A stretch of DNA of 64,000 nucleotides, taken from assembly GCA_009617715.1 (NCBI GenBank), contig VTFK01000029.1:1178001-1242000 (forward strand). Reading direction: 5' to 3'. The notes under the pieces are model-generated. The model worked only from the letters and a program-made list of their open reading frames with translations, did not search any database and was not told where the DNA came from. Below, piece by piece: positions 25,915-38,042 of the stretch (the first letter of the stretch is position 1; the number at the start of each line of letters is the position of its first letter). This DNA is from Plectrocnemia conspersa. Lineage: Eukaryota; Arthropoda; Insecta; Trichoptera; Polycentropodidae. The translations under genes and the position numbers were made by a program.

Positions 25915-26500
25915 ACTTACTCACTTTCCGTTAATGTTGACTTAATTGTGAGCAAAGATTTAAATTTTGAGTCTAACGTCATATTAATTTATCATATAAT
26001 ACTTCAGTATCTGATTTCGAGCTATCTAAATTAGAAAAAAATCGTTCTAATAAATCTTCCCAATTAGTAAAATATATTTTTGGGAGCAATTTTCTAGTCA
26101 TTTTTATTGGCGTTAGGTCTGTGAATATTTCTTCGCTCGCTTTCCTTTGATGTTGGCTAAATTGTGAGTAAAGATTTAGATTTTGAGTCCGCTCTCTGGT
26201 GCTACAAAATTTAAAATTCATTATGTCTACTATTTTTATTCATTAAAAGTGAATAAATTTAGTCGATGCAATAAATATAAAATTTTGACATAAATCGGAT
26301 AATGGACTCAAAATCTAAGCCTTTACTCATAATTTTATCAACATCAAAGGAAAGCAAGTGAGTATTCACAAAAGCAGGAATAAGCAGCTCATTAGTTTAT
26401 AATTATTTCAGTATATTATTCCATATTATATAAATAAGAAAAAAATCGTCCTAACAAATTTTTTTCATTATTCAAAAATGTATTTTTGGGAGCAACTTAA
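25915..26500. repeat. Nested direct and inverted repeat cluster
   Basis: Block A (about 55-70 bp, containing ATTGTGAG(C/T)AAAGATTTA and TTTTGAGTC) occurs at 25919-25977 and 26120-26190 in plus orientation and at 26304-26372 inverted. Block B (about 115 bp, with AAAAAAATCGT(T/C)CTAA and TTTTTGGGAGCAA) occurs at 25978-26093 and 26384-26497, both plus. The two inner A copies form a foldback with a ~113-base loop. Looks like a decayed foldback/MITE that duplicated locally. Confidence 0.5.
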
Positions 26501-27340
26501 ATAGTTGTAAAAACGGTATTGTGCAAACTGTTTTAAAGAATGAGCAGCTTATTTATTATTATTTAATTTTTTGATTTCTCCACTGCAAACATTTCTAGTG
26601 ATAAAGTCAAGTTAATTTCGTGCATGTGTTTTAGAATTAATTAAAAAAAACTCGAGTCTGGATTAATATCTCTGAAAGTCCTGGGAATAAATTTTCAGGT
26701 TATTTCGACCCAGAATTTTTAGTTTTAAATTATTTATAATAATAAATCATGAAATCCTTTTGAAATTATCATATTTAATTATTGTAGTATTTTTTCAAAG
26801 CAAAATAATTATAATCATATCATAAAATATGGTATTAATATAACCAATAGCATATTTAGACCTAATTTTTATATACACATTTTTGTCGCAAAAATGCATA
26901 ATTGTTGTAAAATGTAAATATGAAAAAAATATAATTTTTAAAACTGTTTTTATGTTTCTCTTGCACATTACGATTCCATATAACTTCACACATGATATTT
27001 CAATAGTGCGATATATATAATATTAATATAGATACCAATTTAAAATTTTATTATTTTTTATTATTACAAATTACAGAAAAATATCTTAAGCCGAAACTCT
27101 AATCATAATCAATATTGTATTCCTCTATGATACAAACGTAAAAAAATATATTGTATATTGTCATGTAAAATGCTCTGTAAGTGACATAATTATAAAATAA
27201 ACTACGCGAATAAACTGTAGTCTATTGATTCATTATAATATTTTTAGTTACATATCTAATGGTTCATTTAAAAGTAGTCCAGATATCATTAAAAAAACAC
27301 TTTGTTTATTATTTAAATACTATCAGAAATTAAACTGAAA
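26501..27340. other. AT-rich spacer
   Basis: Nothing recognised. Confidence 0.6.
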
Positions 27341-27630
27341 TGCATAAAAGACTAAAAAATACACTGCGAGCAGATGCGCCAGCGTAATTCGAAATAAATC
27401 AACAATCGAAAAAAGCACGCAGCCACCCTTGGCGGATTCTAGCTGCCCGGCGTCTTTTCTTTTGTCTTTCGAGAGGGAAAAAATATCGTGTATACTGTGC
27501 ATAGGGGGTTGAATCCATCGATGGGCGACCACTGGCGGGGGGATGATTTCAATCAAAGTTCGGTCAGGGGGCGAACAAGGGCGTAAGCTTAATCCTCCGA
27601 CTAGCTAGCTGTGAGCGAAACGCTTACAAC
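27341..27630. promoter_or_regulatory. GC-richer island
   Basis: Short island with GGCGGGGGGATGATTTCAAT and CTAGCTAGCTGTG words; non-coding. Confidence 0.3.
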
Positions 27631-28822
27631 CGAACAAAATTTCGATTTATAATAGTAACAGCAAATATAATTAAGTTTCCCCTAGTTTCTTTGACTTTTG
27701 AAATTGTATTATATTCATAATACACATTGATGGCCTTAAGATCAAATTGGATAACTTTATAATTGTAAAATTTACTGGAAGAACAGTAAGATATTATAGA
27801 TATAGCAATTTATTTACCAGTTAATCAACGAGATCTTTTTACACAGAAATTTTGTAGTGTTATTTGACAGTGAAGTTTTAAAATTGACTTAAGAGGCTTT
27901 TTTAAATACTTATTAATTTTGCAGTTATGAAATTTACATAAAAAATGTAAAATATGGTAGGAGTAAAGGCTTTTATGGATTGCTTTAATGTATTTTTTTT
28001 TGCTATAAATATTAAGTGTCTACATTCAATTAAGACTTAAATCCGAATAGTCAAAAACGGAATGTATTTGACTGTTTTAAAAAAAAAAAAAAAAAGTATT
28101 TGTATATGTGTTTTACAATTACATACATTATTGTACTATTGTATTGTCTAATTATCTATCTATTTTGCCAAATTTATTTATTTATCTCAATTTTATTAAT
28201 AACTAAAAAAAACTAAACTAACAAAAATAACTATGAAGAAACCACTTTATAATTGTTGAAATTTCAAAAATTCCTCAAATTTCCGAATTAATATTGTGCA
28301 GCTGTGGGCTTTTTAAATATCTGGTATTATTATATTTGTTAATATATCATTTTAATTTGAAGTATATTAAATTAATTTATTATGGAGTCTTTTCGACAGT
28401 ATGGTTAAAATTAAACTTCGTCCTGATTTAAAGTTTGAAACACTAAGCACTAAATATTTTATTTTTTTAAATTATAAATAAATAGTCTTGCTACTTTTTT
28501 ATTTTTTTTTATAACATGTATGTTTAAACAAGTACTTATTATTGAAACTGTATTTTTCGATTCATAATAACTTTACGAATATATTTGATTTTTTATCGTT
28601 AACTTTTCGATTTTAGAATAGTTAAAAATATCGAATGTTTACCAACACTAAAATTTTATGGTAGACAATATTTATACCACAACAAAATTTACAATGTAGA
28701 CATAATTGTATAATAGGATAGTAATAACTATCAGAAGGACAAGATATCTCACTGAAATTTATCTTATTCTCATCAGGTTTTATGAAATACTAGTTATTCT
28801 AACTTGGCCAGATAATTTATAT
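27631..28822. other. AT-rich spacer with A17 run
   Basis: A/T-rich, including an uninterrupted run of 17 A at 28079-28095. The left end of the frame 28706-28921 that runs into the following repeat begins here. Confidence 0.55.
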
Positions 28823-29280
28823 TTAATTAGGCGCTGTTTGGCTTACAGTTTTAGGGATGTTTTTTTGAGGACCAGATTTAATGTTTTGCTATCAGAAAAA
28901 TACTTTGATAAACGCTTATAGCTAATAAAATTGAGTTCCATTTATTAACCGAGTACAAATTATTTCAAAAACGTCTGGGTTATATTGTTAAAATAATATA
29001 ATGCTGGAGTGTGTACCTCTTACAAAGTAAGGACACCCAATATATTATATAGATGAATAGTTATTTATGTAATTAAATACTGATTTTAAATATTTTTAAG
29101 AAGAAGATAATGAAAGATTTTCTTTAAACATTTCGAATAATCAGAATTATGAATAATAAAATAATTATATTTTCTGTAAACATCACCAAACTTTCGGTAT
29201 TATATAATACTACTTTTATGATCTTTGCATTGATTTTACAATGGTAACGATAACAATTGATCACCCAAGAAAAAATGTTA
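28823..29280 (+). repeat. Diverged direct repeat, copy 1, with ORF end
   Basis: About 458 bp, clearly homologous (roughly 75-80% by eye) to 31382-31851. The first ~100 bases read as the C-terminal end of a frame (LIRRCLAYSFRDVFL..., stop TAG at 28919-28921, frame open from 28706). The same frame and stop are kept in copy 2 despite a 9-base length difference. The remaining ~360 bases are A/T-rich and end in an A-rich GAAAAAATGTTA. This suggests 3' ends of a transposon or gene family with a 3' UTR, family unknown. Confidence 0.5.
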
Positions 29281-29339
29281 CTTGTTAAGATTTTTTTAAA
29301 AAGAAGAATAATATCTTCAATAATTTTTTTTATATTGTG

Positions 29340-29600
29340 TGATTATCTTGAACAGGTTAAATTTCCCACACATTTTCTCCCCACTTCCGTTTACGAAAAC
29401 CGAAGACACGTGCTGTCATATGATGCCGCCCGCCCATCCCATTCTCCGCCCATGGGCACATCCCAGACTTTCATTCAGTCGTCTCAGATTATTTTTTCGG
29501 TTATATTTATACAATTACAAAGTCGAAATGCCCTCATTGTAAATGGCACGCGTATGGGCGGGCAATCAAACCCTTTGCGATTATAATATCGTGATTATCA
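29340..29600. promoter_or_regulatory. GC-richer island
   Basis: Contains CACGTG (about 29407), CATATG, GCCGCCCGCCCATCC and CCCATGGG words. Frames of 67 and 109 codons overlap out of phase, so coding is unlikely. Candidate enhancer. Confidence 0.35.
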
Positions 29601-29819
29601 AAATAATTGGGGGAAAGATTAAAAATACATGAATGTCATCATTGAAATTGCACCCCAAGTAATAGCATCAGTAATTTTTATCTATGAAAAAATATTGATA
29701 GATTAGCAATAAAACCAAAAACTCCTAATTTATTCTAAAGACATTCAATGACTTCAAAATTCGCATTTTAAACAAAGTTATTCACACAAAAAACTTGGTT
29801 TAATTAACGTCAAACTATA

Positions 29820-30160
29820 ATGATTCATAATACAAAATGCCAACAAGTAGCGGCGGCGCTCACAATGATAGAGCACTTGGTGCGTGACTTGAAGGCGCAA
29901 ACCGGATACACTTATTGTTGGCAACTACTTTGGTGTTTCCTGTTTTTGGCCAGGTATTTCCGGCATTCTGGCCAGAGCCATTGTGTACTTGCTAGGATCA
30001 GTGCTTTGCGGGGTGTGCGTGATATATCGTCTATGGGAATTTCATTGGCCGCCTTCACGAGCGACCGACTCAGGTTTAATGTTTGACTCGCTTTGACTTT
30101 CCGGGGAGGAAACTCAGCGGAAGTCAACCGCTGAGGGGAAACAGAGTCAAAGGATATAAT
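29820..30160. promoter_or_regulatory. GC-richer island
   Basis: AGCGGCGGCGCTC, GGCCAGGTATTTCCGG and a locally repeated CGCTGAG/CAGCGG motif near 30110-30135. Open frames on both strands; probably non-coding regulatory DNA. Confidence 0.35.
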
Positions 30161-30304
30161 TCAATTAGGTTAATTATCATTCTAATTATTTGTGGGTATG
30201 TAAAAAAAAAGTTTGCGAGACGCGAGTCTTTAAAATTAAATCAATTAGATAGTCATAGGACAGATTGGTACATAAATACAAGAGACACTAATGCAACTAC
30301 ATGG

Positions 30305-30340
30305 TCAAGATCTACAATTAACGTTAATTGTAGATCTTGA
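30305..30340. repeat. Perfect 36-bp palindrome
   Basis: TCAAGATCTACAATTAAC is followed with no spacer by its exact reverse complement. Beyond it the flanks stay imperfectly complementary (CAACTAC... on the left, ...TAGTTG on the right), giving total arms near 30 bases. It could extrude as a cruciform or fold as a hairpin RNA; no transcript evidence. Confidence 0.85.
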
Positions 30341-31381
30341 TCTTGATAGTTGTCTTCAAAGACATTTATGTTCCGCCGCAAATAAAAGTTAATCTATTTA
30401 AGTTAATATCAAATATATTTCTGGTTAAATAAGTTATTGTTCTTTTGATTAAAAAAATTCTATAATTATATTTCATAATTATCTATAAAAAAAAAATAAA
30501 ATAAATAAACTTCCTATTTTAAAATATTAAGCTCAAATTGTAAGGTATACAAAATCTGATTTTTAAATGCGTTTTTGCTACTTATGAGTATATAAGTAAT
30601 TTGTGCATATGCTTCGTTGAGACAAAAAAAATGCAATATGGCAAGTTTTAGCTCGAAGCGAAAATGTTTCTTCATATGTAAAATAAACTCTTGTCATAAT
30701 ACGTAATATGGCAATAAGAATGGGAGATTACGGCAAAACAATAGGAGGAGGCTGCGTGAATCAAAGATGAACTAGAGACGCTCATATACCGTCAGATCTC
30801 GGTCGGTGAGCGCTTTTGTGAAAAGTCAGTGCCGTAGCAATTTATTTTCTTTTACATAGAATTTTTAATTTTTATTTAACATGAAATTGTTTTACTAAAT
30901 TATAATACAGTTTTACTTAACACATTTTCAACTATTCAAATCGATATTTTATATATTAAAAATAAAATATAATTTTAATCAATTTTAAACATTTAGTTGC
31001 CATTAAGGATATACTTTTATTCTGTTAACACATTTTATTTATATTATTTATTGTTTTAAATAATATTATTTTTCTCAACGAGCTCTCCATGAGAATGCAC
31101 TGGTGCAACGAATGCATCAGGGTGAAGGCTCGTAGTTGTAATTACCGCTCAATGCAGCTACGCAATTGTTGTGCATACGAATTGGTTTTTCCTTTCTCTA
31201 ACCGACATCTTTGTATAATTTTCATATGTGTGAGAAATAATTATAAAAATTAATTTTGCAATTTTTCCTTCAAATACAATTGATGCATATTACTGTTTAA
31301 GAAATCATTGAGCTACTTTTAAAGGCACAATTTTTATAGACTTAATAATAATATATAATAAATAAATAAACATTTATTATA
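30341..31381. other. AT-rich spacer with two small islands
   Basis: Islands at 30700-30835 (includes an initiator-like AAAGTCAGTGCC) and 31080-31190 (GAATGCACTGGTGCAACG). The rest is A/T-rich with no feature. Confidence 0.4.
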
Positions 31382-31851
31382 TTAATTAGACGCTGTTGCT
31401 CTATAGTTTTCCACCAAAATAGGGATGTGTTTTTGAAGACAAGATTTTATATTTTGGTATCAGTAAAATATCTTGGTACACGCTTATAGCTAATAAAATT
31501 GAGTTTTATTTATTAATCGAGTACAAATTGTTTTAAAAACGACTGGGTTATATTGCTTAAATAATATAATGCTGGAGTTGTGTGTATTTCTTACAAAGAA
31601 AGGGCACTCAATATATTATATTATGTAATAAAATACTGATTTTAAATCTATTTATTTATTGAATAATTTTAAGAAGATAATAATATTAATGATAGATATT
31701 TCTATAAACATTTCGAATTATACTGTCAGAATTAAAAATAATGAATTAATTATATTTTCTGTAAACATCACAAGACTTTCGGTAGTATATAAGATTAATT
31801 TTATGATCTTTGCGTTGATTTTACAATTGATCACAAAAGAAAAAAATGTTA
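31382..31851 (+). repeat. Diverged direct repeat, copy 2, with ORF end
   Basis: Partner of 28823-29280, same orientation, about 2.1 kb away. Reads LIRRCCSIVF then HQN (three extra residues), RDVFLKTRF..., with TAG at 31487-31489. Homology starts abruptly at the same point as in copy 1, while the sequence upstream is unrelated, which resembles 5' truncation. It is not a clean LTR pair: no TG...CA ends and no primer site was seen. Confidence 0.5.
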
Positions 31852-32960
31852 AAATTATGTTTGTATTGTGAGTTTATCAGAAAAGTAGAGAAATTTTTCT
31901 TTAAATTTTCTTTAAAAAAACTCTATGGATTTTCCAATGTTTTTAGAATGCATAGTTGCTATGAACGGTCTGAAAACCAAATATAGATTTTCCAGGTTAT
32001 TTATTATAATATAAATCGTATTTTTTAACATTAGGGATTCTATTTTCTCTTTCTATTTACACTATTTTGTATCAGAATTTCTATTTTTAGTATATCTCGT
32101 TTCATTAAAATTAATTAATAACCGTTTCTTTGAAAATATTAAGAATAAATTTATGAAAAGGGTATAAATGTCCTTGCGCCAAAAATCCGCTGGTGGAATA
32201 CGTGTAAAAGTGTTATTAAAATTGTAAAAAATAAATACTATAATATTATTGTAAATTAAGAGAGCTTCAGGATAGATTGAGATTATAAAAATATGGATGC
32301 CAGTATTATCATTTAAGTAACATATTATTTACACATGGTTGCAAAAAAATTCAATAAGCGTACATTAATTGCTATTTAATCGAAAATTTCAAACTTAAGT
32401 TCAATTCACATTCTGAAGATTATTTTACATTCTAATGCAGTGTACCATTTCAAATACGTTTTTTGTGGGTTTGTGTATAACATAACAATTTGTATTTGCT
32501 TTTTCGGGTACTATTTGCGTTTTAATAGAATTGCAGTAAGTTTTAAATTTTCTAAACGCATTTTAATAATTGATTATGATACAACTTAAAATTATATTAT
32601 ATTTTTGTTAATATTGGTACATAAAATAATATAAATTATGATTTAATAAAGCAATAATAGGATATGTTATATAATATTTCTGATCCTCTTTTAAATACTC
32701 TTATAATAATCGTTTTATTTTCATACTGAATTGAAATGGAAACGTTTTATGCGGTGCTATGAAAAGTTCTAAAATTAAACCAAGTTTTTCTAATTAAAAG
32801 TACAATAAAGCAACTATCTTTGTAGCGACTAAACCTCGCATATGCAATACGAGTACGGCGAATAACTTTTTTAATAGAAATCTTATGTGAGAAAAAAATG
32901 GATACAAGCAAAACATCCATTGTGAAAGCAAATATATCCACCTTTTATATTTCCGCAATA
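31852..32960. other. AT-rich spacer
   Basis: Nothing recognised. Confidence 0.6.
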
Positions 32961-33330
32961 TTTTTCCTAGTCAAACTCGAGGTATCCTTGTAACTTGCAC
33001 AATACTCCGTATTCTAGTGGAAACTGTGCTCACATACATACACACACATACTTTAGTACTTAGATAAAAGCTTCATCTGCACATAACCGCGGATGCATTC
33101 TCCGACTATTGTGGCAACGTGAAGTGTTCTTACACGTATCATTGCATTTCCATCGTTCTCACTACGATTGCTTTTTATTGCTTATTGCTTTTTTGAAACA
33201 CACACAAATTGGAACTTTCCTATACGAAGGCGAGCCATTGTTTTCTTCCACTTGTGTTCTCCAAGCATACGTGCCGAGAGACACAAAAGTTCAGGGATTG
33301 ACATAGCGAAACGATAGCTAAATTTATACT
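32961..33330. promoter_or_regulatory. GC-richer island
   Basis: Unique-looking island (CACATACATACACACACATAC tract near 33030, CCGCGGATGC core). No recognised frame. Confidence 0.25.
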
Positions 33331-33471
33331 AGTTAATTTTTATAGCTTTTTTAAGGTAAAATTTATACAATTTTTTATTTGTATAACTGCATATATTTAC
33401 AAAAATATTTTTTTGTTAATAGGTGCAGTCTATGAATTTTTATATCATAACAAAATGCATATTTCCGTACA

Positions 33472-33714
33472 TTGTATCCAAAGGCAAAAAAAATACATGT
33501 GAAAAACAAGAGTTTCCGAAGAAAGCCTCCACAAGTGGCTGTATCACCGTTTCCCCTTTCACCTCCACAGGAGGTAGTTAAGCAGAACCTCCCTCGATCA
33601 ACAGGTGGCTCCTTACCAGTCCCAGTCATGTACGCTGTGGCCCATACAAAGCGAGCCCTGCGTCGGCCCATTAAGCCTTATGTACCCGTACAGCTTTCTT
33701 GGGGCTTTTCTTAA
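33472..33714 (+). CDS. Unassigned 80-codon proline/basic-rich ORF
   Basis: The frame runs to TAA at 33712-33714 and is rich in Pro, Val, Lys and Arg (for example SFRRKPPQVAVSPFPLSPP and KRALRRPIKPYVPVQLSW). Such composition is unusual for a chance frame in A/T-rich DNA. However, the first 13 codons are A/T-rich and the opposite strand is also open for 98 codons. It could be a terminal exon, with an AG acceptor near 33510, but no family is recognised. It lies in an island extending to about 33920. Confidence 0.25.
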   Translation: MYPKAKKIHVKNKSFRRKPPQVAVSPFPLSPPQEVVKQNLPRSTGGSLPVPVMYAVAHTKRALRRPIKPYVPVQLSWGFS

Positions 33715-34179
33715 CTGTTTACTCCCCCTTGAACTTGCACAGGAGCTCAACTCCAAAGTGTCTTAAGTCTTAAGACATCAAGGCAAACTTGAACGTTTCG
33801 TAAGGCGCCTGGGAAAAGTTTTTATAGGGTGAGCGATCAAGACGTCTGGAAAATTGGGTAAGTAGACGGAAAGTTAGTTTTGTCGAGCGTTCTTCTTTCA
33901 CACTTGAGGGGAATCTCCCCTTTTATTTGGATTTTATTACGGCATTTATGGGTTATTGTATTCAAAAATAATATGTAGCATCGAAAGCACATATGTTTGT
34001 TCTAAGTTAATTAACTGCTTGACCCTCCTCACAGAAAAAAACAAGTACTCTCTAACATAGCCGGTAACGTATGAAACAGATGGCTTGTAATTCGTTAAGG
34101 TATACGGAAAAACGGTACCGAATGTATATTTAAACAAATGTTAGTATGCATGTATATTTTTAATAAAAAACGGCAAATA

Positions 34180-34720
34180 CAGATGGTTCTTTAAGACGAT
34201 TAAGTTACGAGATGGACCTAGTATTGTCTTCTTTGGGTAACTCGATACCGCACAGCTGGTCTTTGTATTTAATCTTATGTTTAATTACTTAAGCATTTTT
34301 GTTAAAAGATGTTTTTATTTGATCATCGATCATTGATCTATCAAAGTTGACAATCAAAAACCCCAAGCTATTGAGCAATCATTGCTCTATTATTATTTGC
34401 AAAATATCGGATTTTAAAGATGGCCTTCTTCAAACAGAAGGCACGATCATTGTTAATGTTTTTTTTTGTGAGGCCTGTTCCTAATTTAACCTTAATCTCT
34501 TTGTTGAACCGTCACTTTTGAGGGCGCGTGGCGCAATTTTTTTCTTTGGCTAAAACGGCAGATAGAAACAGATCGATCATCCCTTTGTGGTTTGGGAGTG
34601 GAAACAAAAATTGATTGCTAAACCTACCGGGAAGGTTTTTTTTAGTTTGTTTGTGTAACGCGATATTTTCTTGATCGATCTTGAATGCGTTTCAGTGTCG
34701 TGATTTAGATTGAATATATA
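34180..34720. promoter_or_regulatory. Island with TCF-like and GATC clusters
   Basis: Four GATC words fall within 34320-34338 (TGATCATCGATCATTGATC), followed at once by ATCAAAG (34340-34346). Further CTTTG cores lie at 34496-34504 and 34581-34590, and GATCGATC recurs near 34571 and 34674. WWCAAAG/CTTTGWW is the core bound by TCF/LEF (Pangolin) HMG factors. A GTGGCGC word is at 34528-34534. I infer a cis-regulatory module, possibly Wnt-responsive. Confidence 0.4.
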
Positions 34721-35790
34721 ATATACATGCATAAGTTATAATTCATATACGTACATATGTACAAATATAGAAATTATATTATTTATTAGTAGAGAGTCCT
34801 TTTTTAGAAAAATGGTATAGTAGTAAGAATACAATTGATCATATTTGGACTATTATTTAATTTATTTAAAAAAAAGCAATGGGCATTTAAAAATTGCCTG
34901 AATATTACCATGAAATATATTTAAATACACAATTATATTTTTATTGACTCAGAAAAATAAAAAATAAGCAAAATCGTATTATTTAGATTTTTTTTATCAA
35001 ATCATTATTTATGTTTTTAAGTTAAAATAGCATTGTCAGTTTTTTTACTATTGTCTTTTTTAAATAAATCAAAATTGTTTATTTAAAGTAGATTTTTTAT
35101 TATTATGGTATTTTTCAAGTAGCTATAATTAAATATGCCATATGAAAAAACTGTAATTTTGATATAAATATTTAAGAGACAGTTTATTTAATATGTTAGG
35201 CATTTATTAATATTGTATGATTAACCTTAATCTTATATTTAATGTTTTTTTTTTCATAAATTGCGCATTTAAAAGTAGCCTGGATATTGTTATGAGCTAT
35301 TTATGACTGCGTCATTATAAGATTTGTTAGTTTTTTGAAAAAAATATTCCAATTGCTATAGTAGATCATAAAATAGTTATAGTTATAGCGACTTAATAAA
35401 AAAATATGACATTTTTGTTATTAATATAAGGATACTAATTATAAAAAAGTTAACTTTTTAAAATAAATAATAACTTTAGCTGTTATTAACTAAGAATGCC
35501 ATTTTTAATACTCAGATCAGAAAATCAAGTTCATCAACATTGTTCAATTAATTTTAAATGCATGTACTTGATTCTAAGATATGTCTTGTTTATATTATCA
35601 AAGACACATATCAAAAATTAAATTTTATAATTTAGTTTTTTCTCGCTAAAATTAATACTAAAATAAACAAGTATTTGTTACGTTAAAAAAGCAGTGCAAA
35701 TTAAAAGAAACGTGGTTTGTTTTGAATAGAAGATCTAATTGATTCATAAGTTAGACTTAACCCATTGAGCTATTATTTACCGAAACACAA
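34721..35790. other. AT-rich spacer
   Basis: Nothing recognised. Confidence 0.6.
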
Positions 35791-35799
35791 CTATAATTT

Positions 35800-36340
35800 A
35801 ATCACTCTGTTTGCGGTGTGCAATATTAATTACTACGGATTGCGTTTGAGGTCAAATAATCGGCGTTGACCTTAACCCTGTGCACTGTAATTGCATTCCA
35901 GCATACGCCAGCGAATCGGTTAATCGATTATCAATTATCACTAGAGTTAATAGGTTAAACGGCGGCGTGTAAATATTTATTCACTAATTGTTACAATGCG
36001 ACACCGGCAATAATGGTTTTATAATTTAAACACCACCGCTCTTCGATAAATATGTAATTCAGCCGTTTGGTGTTAATTATTCGGTCGGTTTTTTGAAGGG
36101 TGAGTTGGGGGTGGAACTTTAAAGGTGGCTTATGAATGACTGATACCAAACAAAACTTTGTATCAATCTGGTGCATGTAAGAAGATATTTATTTCTAATT
36201 ATTATATCTTAAAGATCTTGTGGACACTCAGAAATTTCGATCTAAACGATTAATTAACAAAAAGCGTGAGGGAGAATCTTGAGGGTGTTTCTCGGCGGTT
36301 AGTCAAGAATTTAATTTAATCTAACTTGTGGATAGTACGG
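35800..36340. promoter_or_regulatory. Enhancer-like island with homeodomain and nuclear-receptor words
   Basis: AGGTCA (35849-35854) and its complement TGACCT (35867-35872) form an inverted pair of nuclear-receptor half-sites 12 bases apart. TAATCGATTA (35921-35930) is an exact TAAT-N2-ATTA palindrome of the type bound by paired-class homeodomain dimers, and is also a CGAT-containing Hox/cofactor-like core. TTATCAATTATCA follows. Multiple TAATTA/ATTAAT cores occur across the island. No coding potential. Confidence 0.45.
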
Positions 36341-36985
36341 ACTATCGAGAAATGTAAAGTTTTCCAATTCAAGTTTAAGATTGTGTCGTTAATCATTCTA
36401 TTAATTTATTGTACTTTTATGTATGTAACGTGTGTGTGAGTCTGAGCATATAAATACAATACCGGAAATAAAATATGTCAGAATAAACTTAGACAAGAGG
36501 AAGGGGCTCAAATATGAGGATCTAACTGTAATGCCAGGTGGTGATTCAGATCCATGATACAGAGTGCATCAAAAAAATGAATTATATAAATATAAATAAA
36601 TTAACTAATTTTTACTGTGTTTTTAAAAATGCATTTAAAATTGATTTTATGATAGTAAATGTTTAATTTATTTAGAGATGATTAAAAGGTTCTCATTTTT
36701 TTAATGTAAATGGCAACATAATCTTATTTTATATATAGTTTATTTTGTTTTTGAAAATTGGCAATAAAATTTATTGTTTGATAGTTTTGATTTGATAAAA
36801 TAATAAATATTCGTTTTTATCTATATTCCTAATACAAATAATTGTATTAAATATAATATTATATGCATTAAAAAAAAAAAATATATAAAAATCCTCTTTA
36901 TTAAAATGAGTATTAAAATCATATATATTTTTGAGCCAGCGTGTGCCGCTGCAAATAATTGACTTTATATTTTTTTGCCTCTCTC
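36341..36985. other. AT-rich spacer
   Basis: Nothing recognised apart from the tail of the frame described next. Confidence 0.5.
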
Positions 36986-37440
36986 GCACAACCATAGAAA
37001 TAAATAATTTTATTTGCTTGAAGCGTCCTCCTACCCTAGTCGGTAAGTCGGTATTTTTTATTATTCTTGAAATTACACCCATATATAGGGGATGATTGGT
37101 GACTTGTGCCATAACCGACATTGTGCTAAACTACACTTAATACATAATTATCGCACTAGTGCATTATTAAATGAAAAGACATAGTTATGGGTGGCAATAA
37201 CAATTGATTTGCATCTGTATATTATTCGCGAAATTAGGACGAATAGAAGAAATTTTATTTTGCACCCTTGATCTCCAAAATGTGCATATACGGCAGCTGC
37301 ATCAAATCGTATTCACTTTCACCCTTCTTCTCACTTATTGTTGGCCGAATTCAATAACTTAAGCATTTCGCTAGAATTTGGCTGCTCATCGGACAGATGT
37401 TATTCAAATTAATCGATGACAACGGATTATGGATTGTTTA
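36986..37440. promoter_or_regulatory. GC-richer island
   Basis: Island crossed by the start of a 116-codon minus-strand frame (start at 37121, MSVMAQVTNHPLY...). The frame becomes a pure Asn/Ile/Phe run once it enters A/T-rich DNA, so I read the island as non-coding. Confidence 0.25.
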
Positions 37441-38042
37441 CGTTGTTTTGAATGAACAAATAGTTTTATATTTGTAAAAATATGAAAGCTTAAATTATTA
37501 TATATATTTTCATAAATTAATATAAAGAGTTATTTGATCATTATTTTATTGTAAAAATATTTGGTAGCTCTTTTACTATAACTGTATTAGGCTTTTGTTT
37601 TTCTTGTATGAACGTATATATTTTTCATATATCACATAATTTAACTTAGACATTTAATTCTAAACGCGTGCGCACCTGGCACACTTATGTCGCGTGCTAC
37701 ATTATCAGTGGTAGCTCGTGTCTTGCACATATGTTATTTTTTTTAATAAAATACTTTTCAAATACATCTATATAAATTATGAAACATTGTAATCATACAA
37801 AATATAATAATGAACATATGGGGCAAAAGCTTAATATTTATATATTTTATTTTAAATTATATCATAAAATATTTCATAAAAATAATTATGGTGGAAACTT
37901 AAAATATATGAACACCATCCCATATAATTGAAGACATAAATAAAAACATATTATTATTATTCATTATTTTTAATACATTTAAGATATTCTATATGAGCTG
38001 TATTAGCTCATTATTAGAGAAGTTTCAATACAAGATATGTGA
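37441..38042. other. AT-rich spacer
   Basis: A/T-rich; a small GC patch at about 37665-37730. Nothing recognised. Confidence 0.5.

Noticed and set aside
28823..31851. LTR retrotransposon with the two direct repeats as LTRs
   Set aside because: No TG...CA ends, no primer-binding site, and the interior holds unique island sequence and no gag/pol frame.
36771..37121. 116-codon minus-strand frame
   Set aside because: Second half is an Asn/Ile/Phe run typical of A/T-rich chance frames; no domain.
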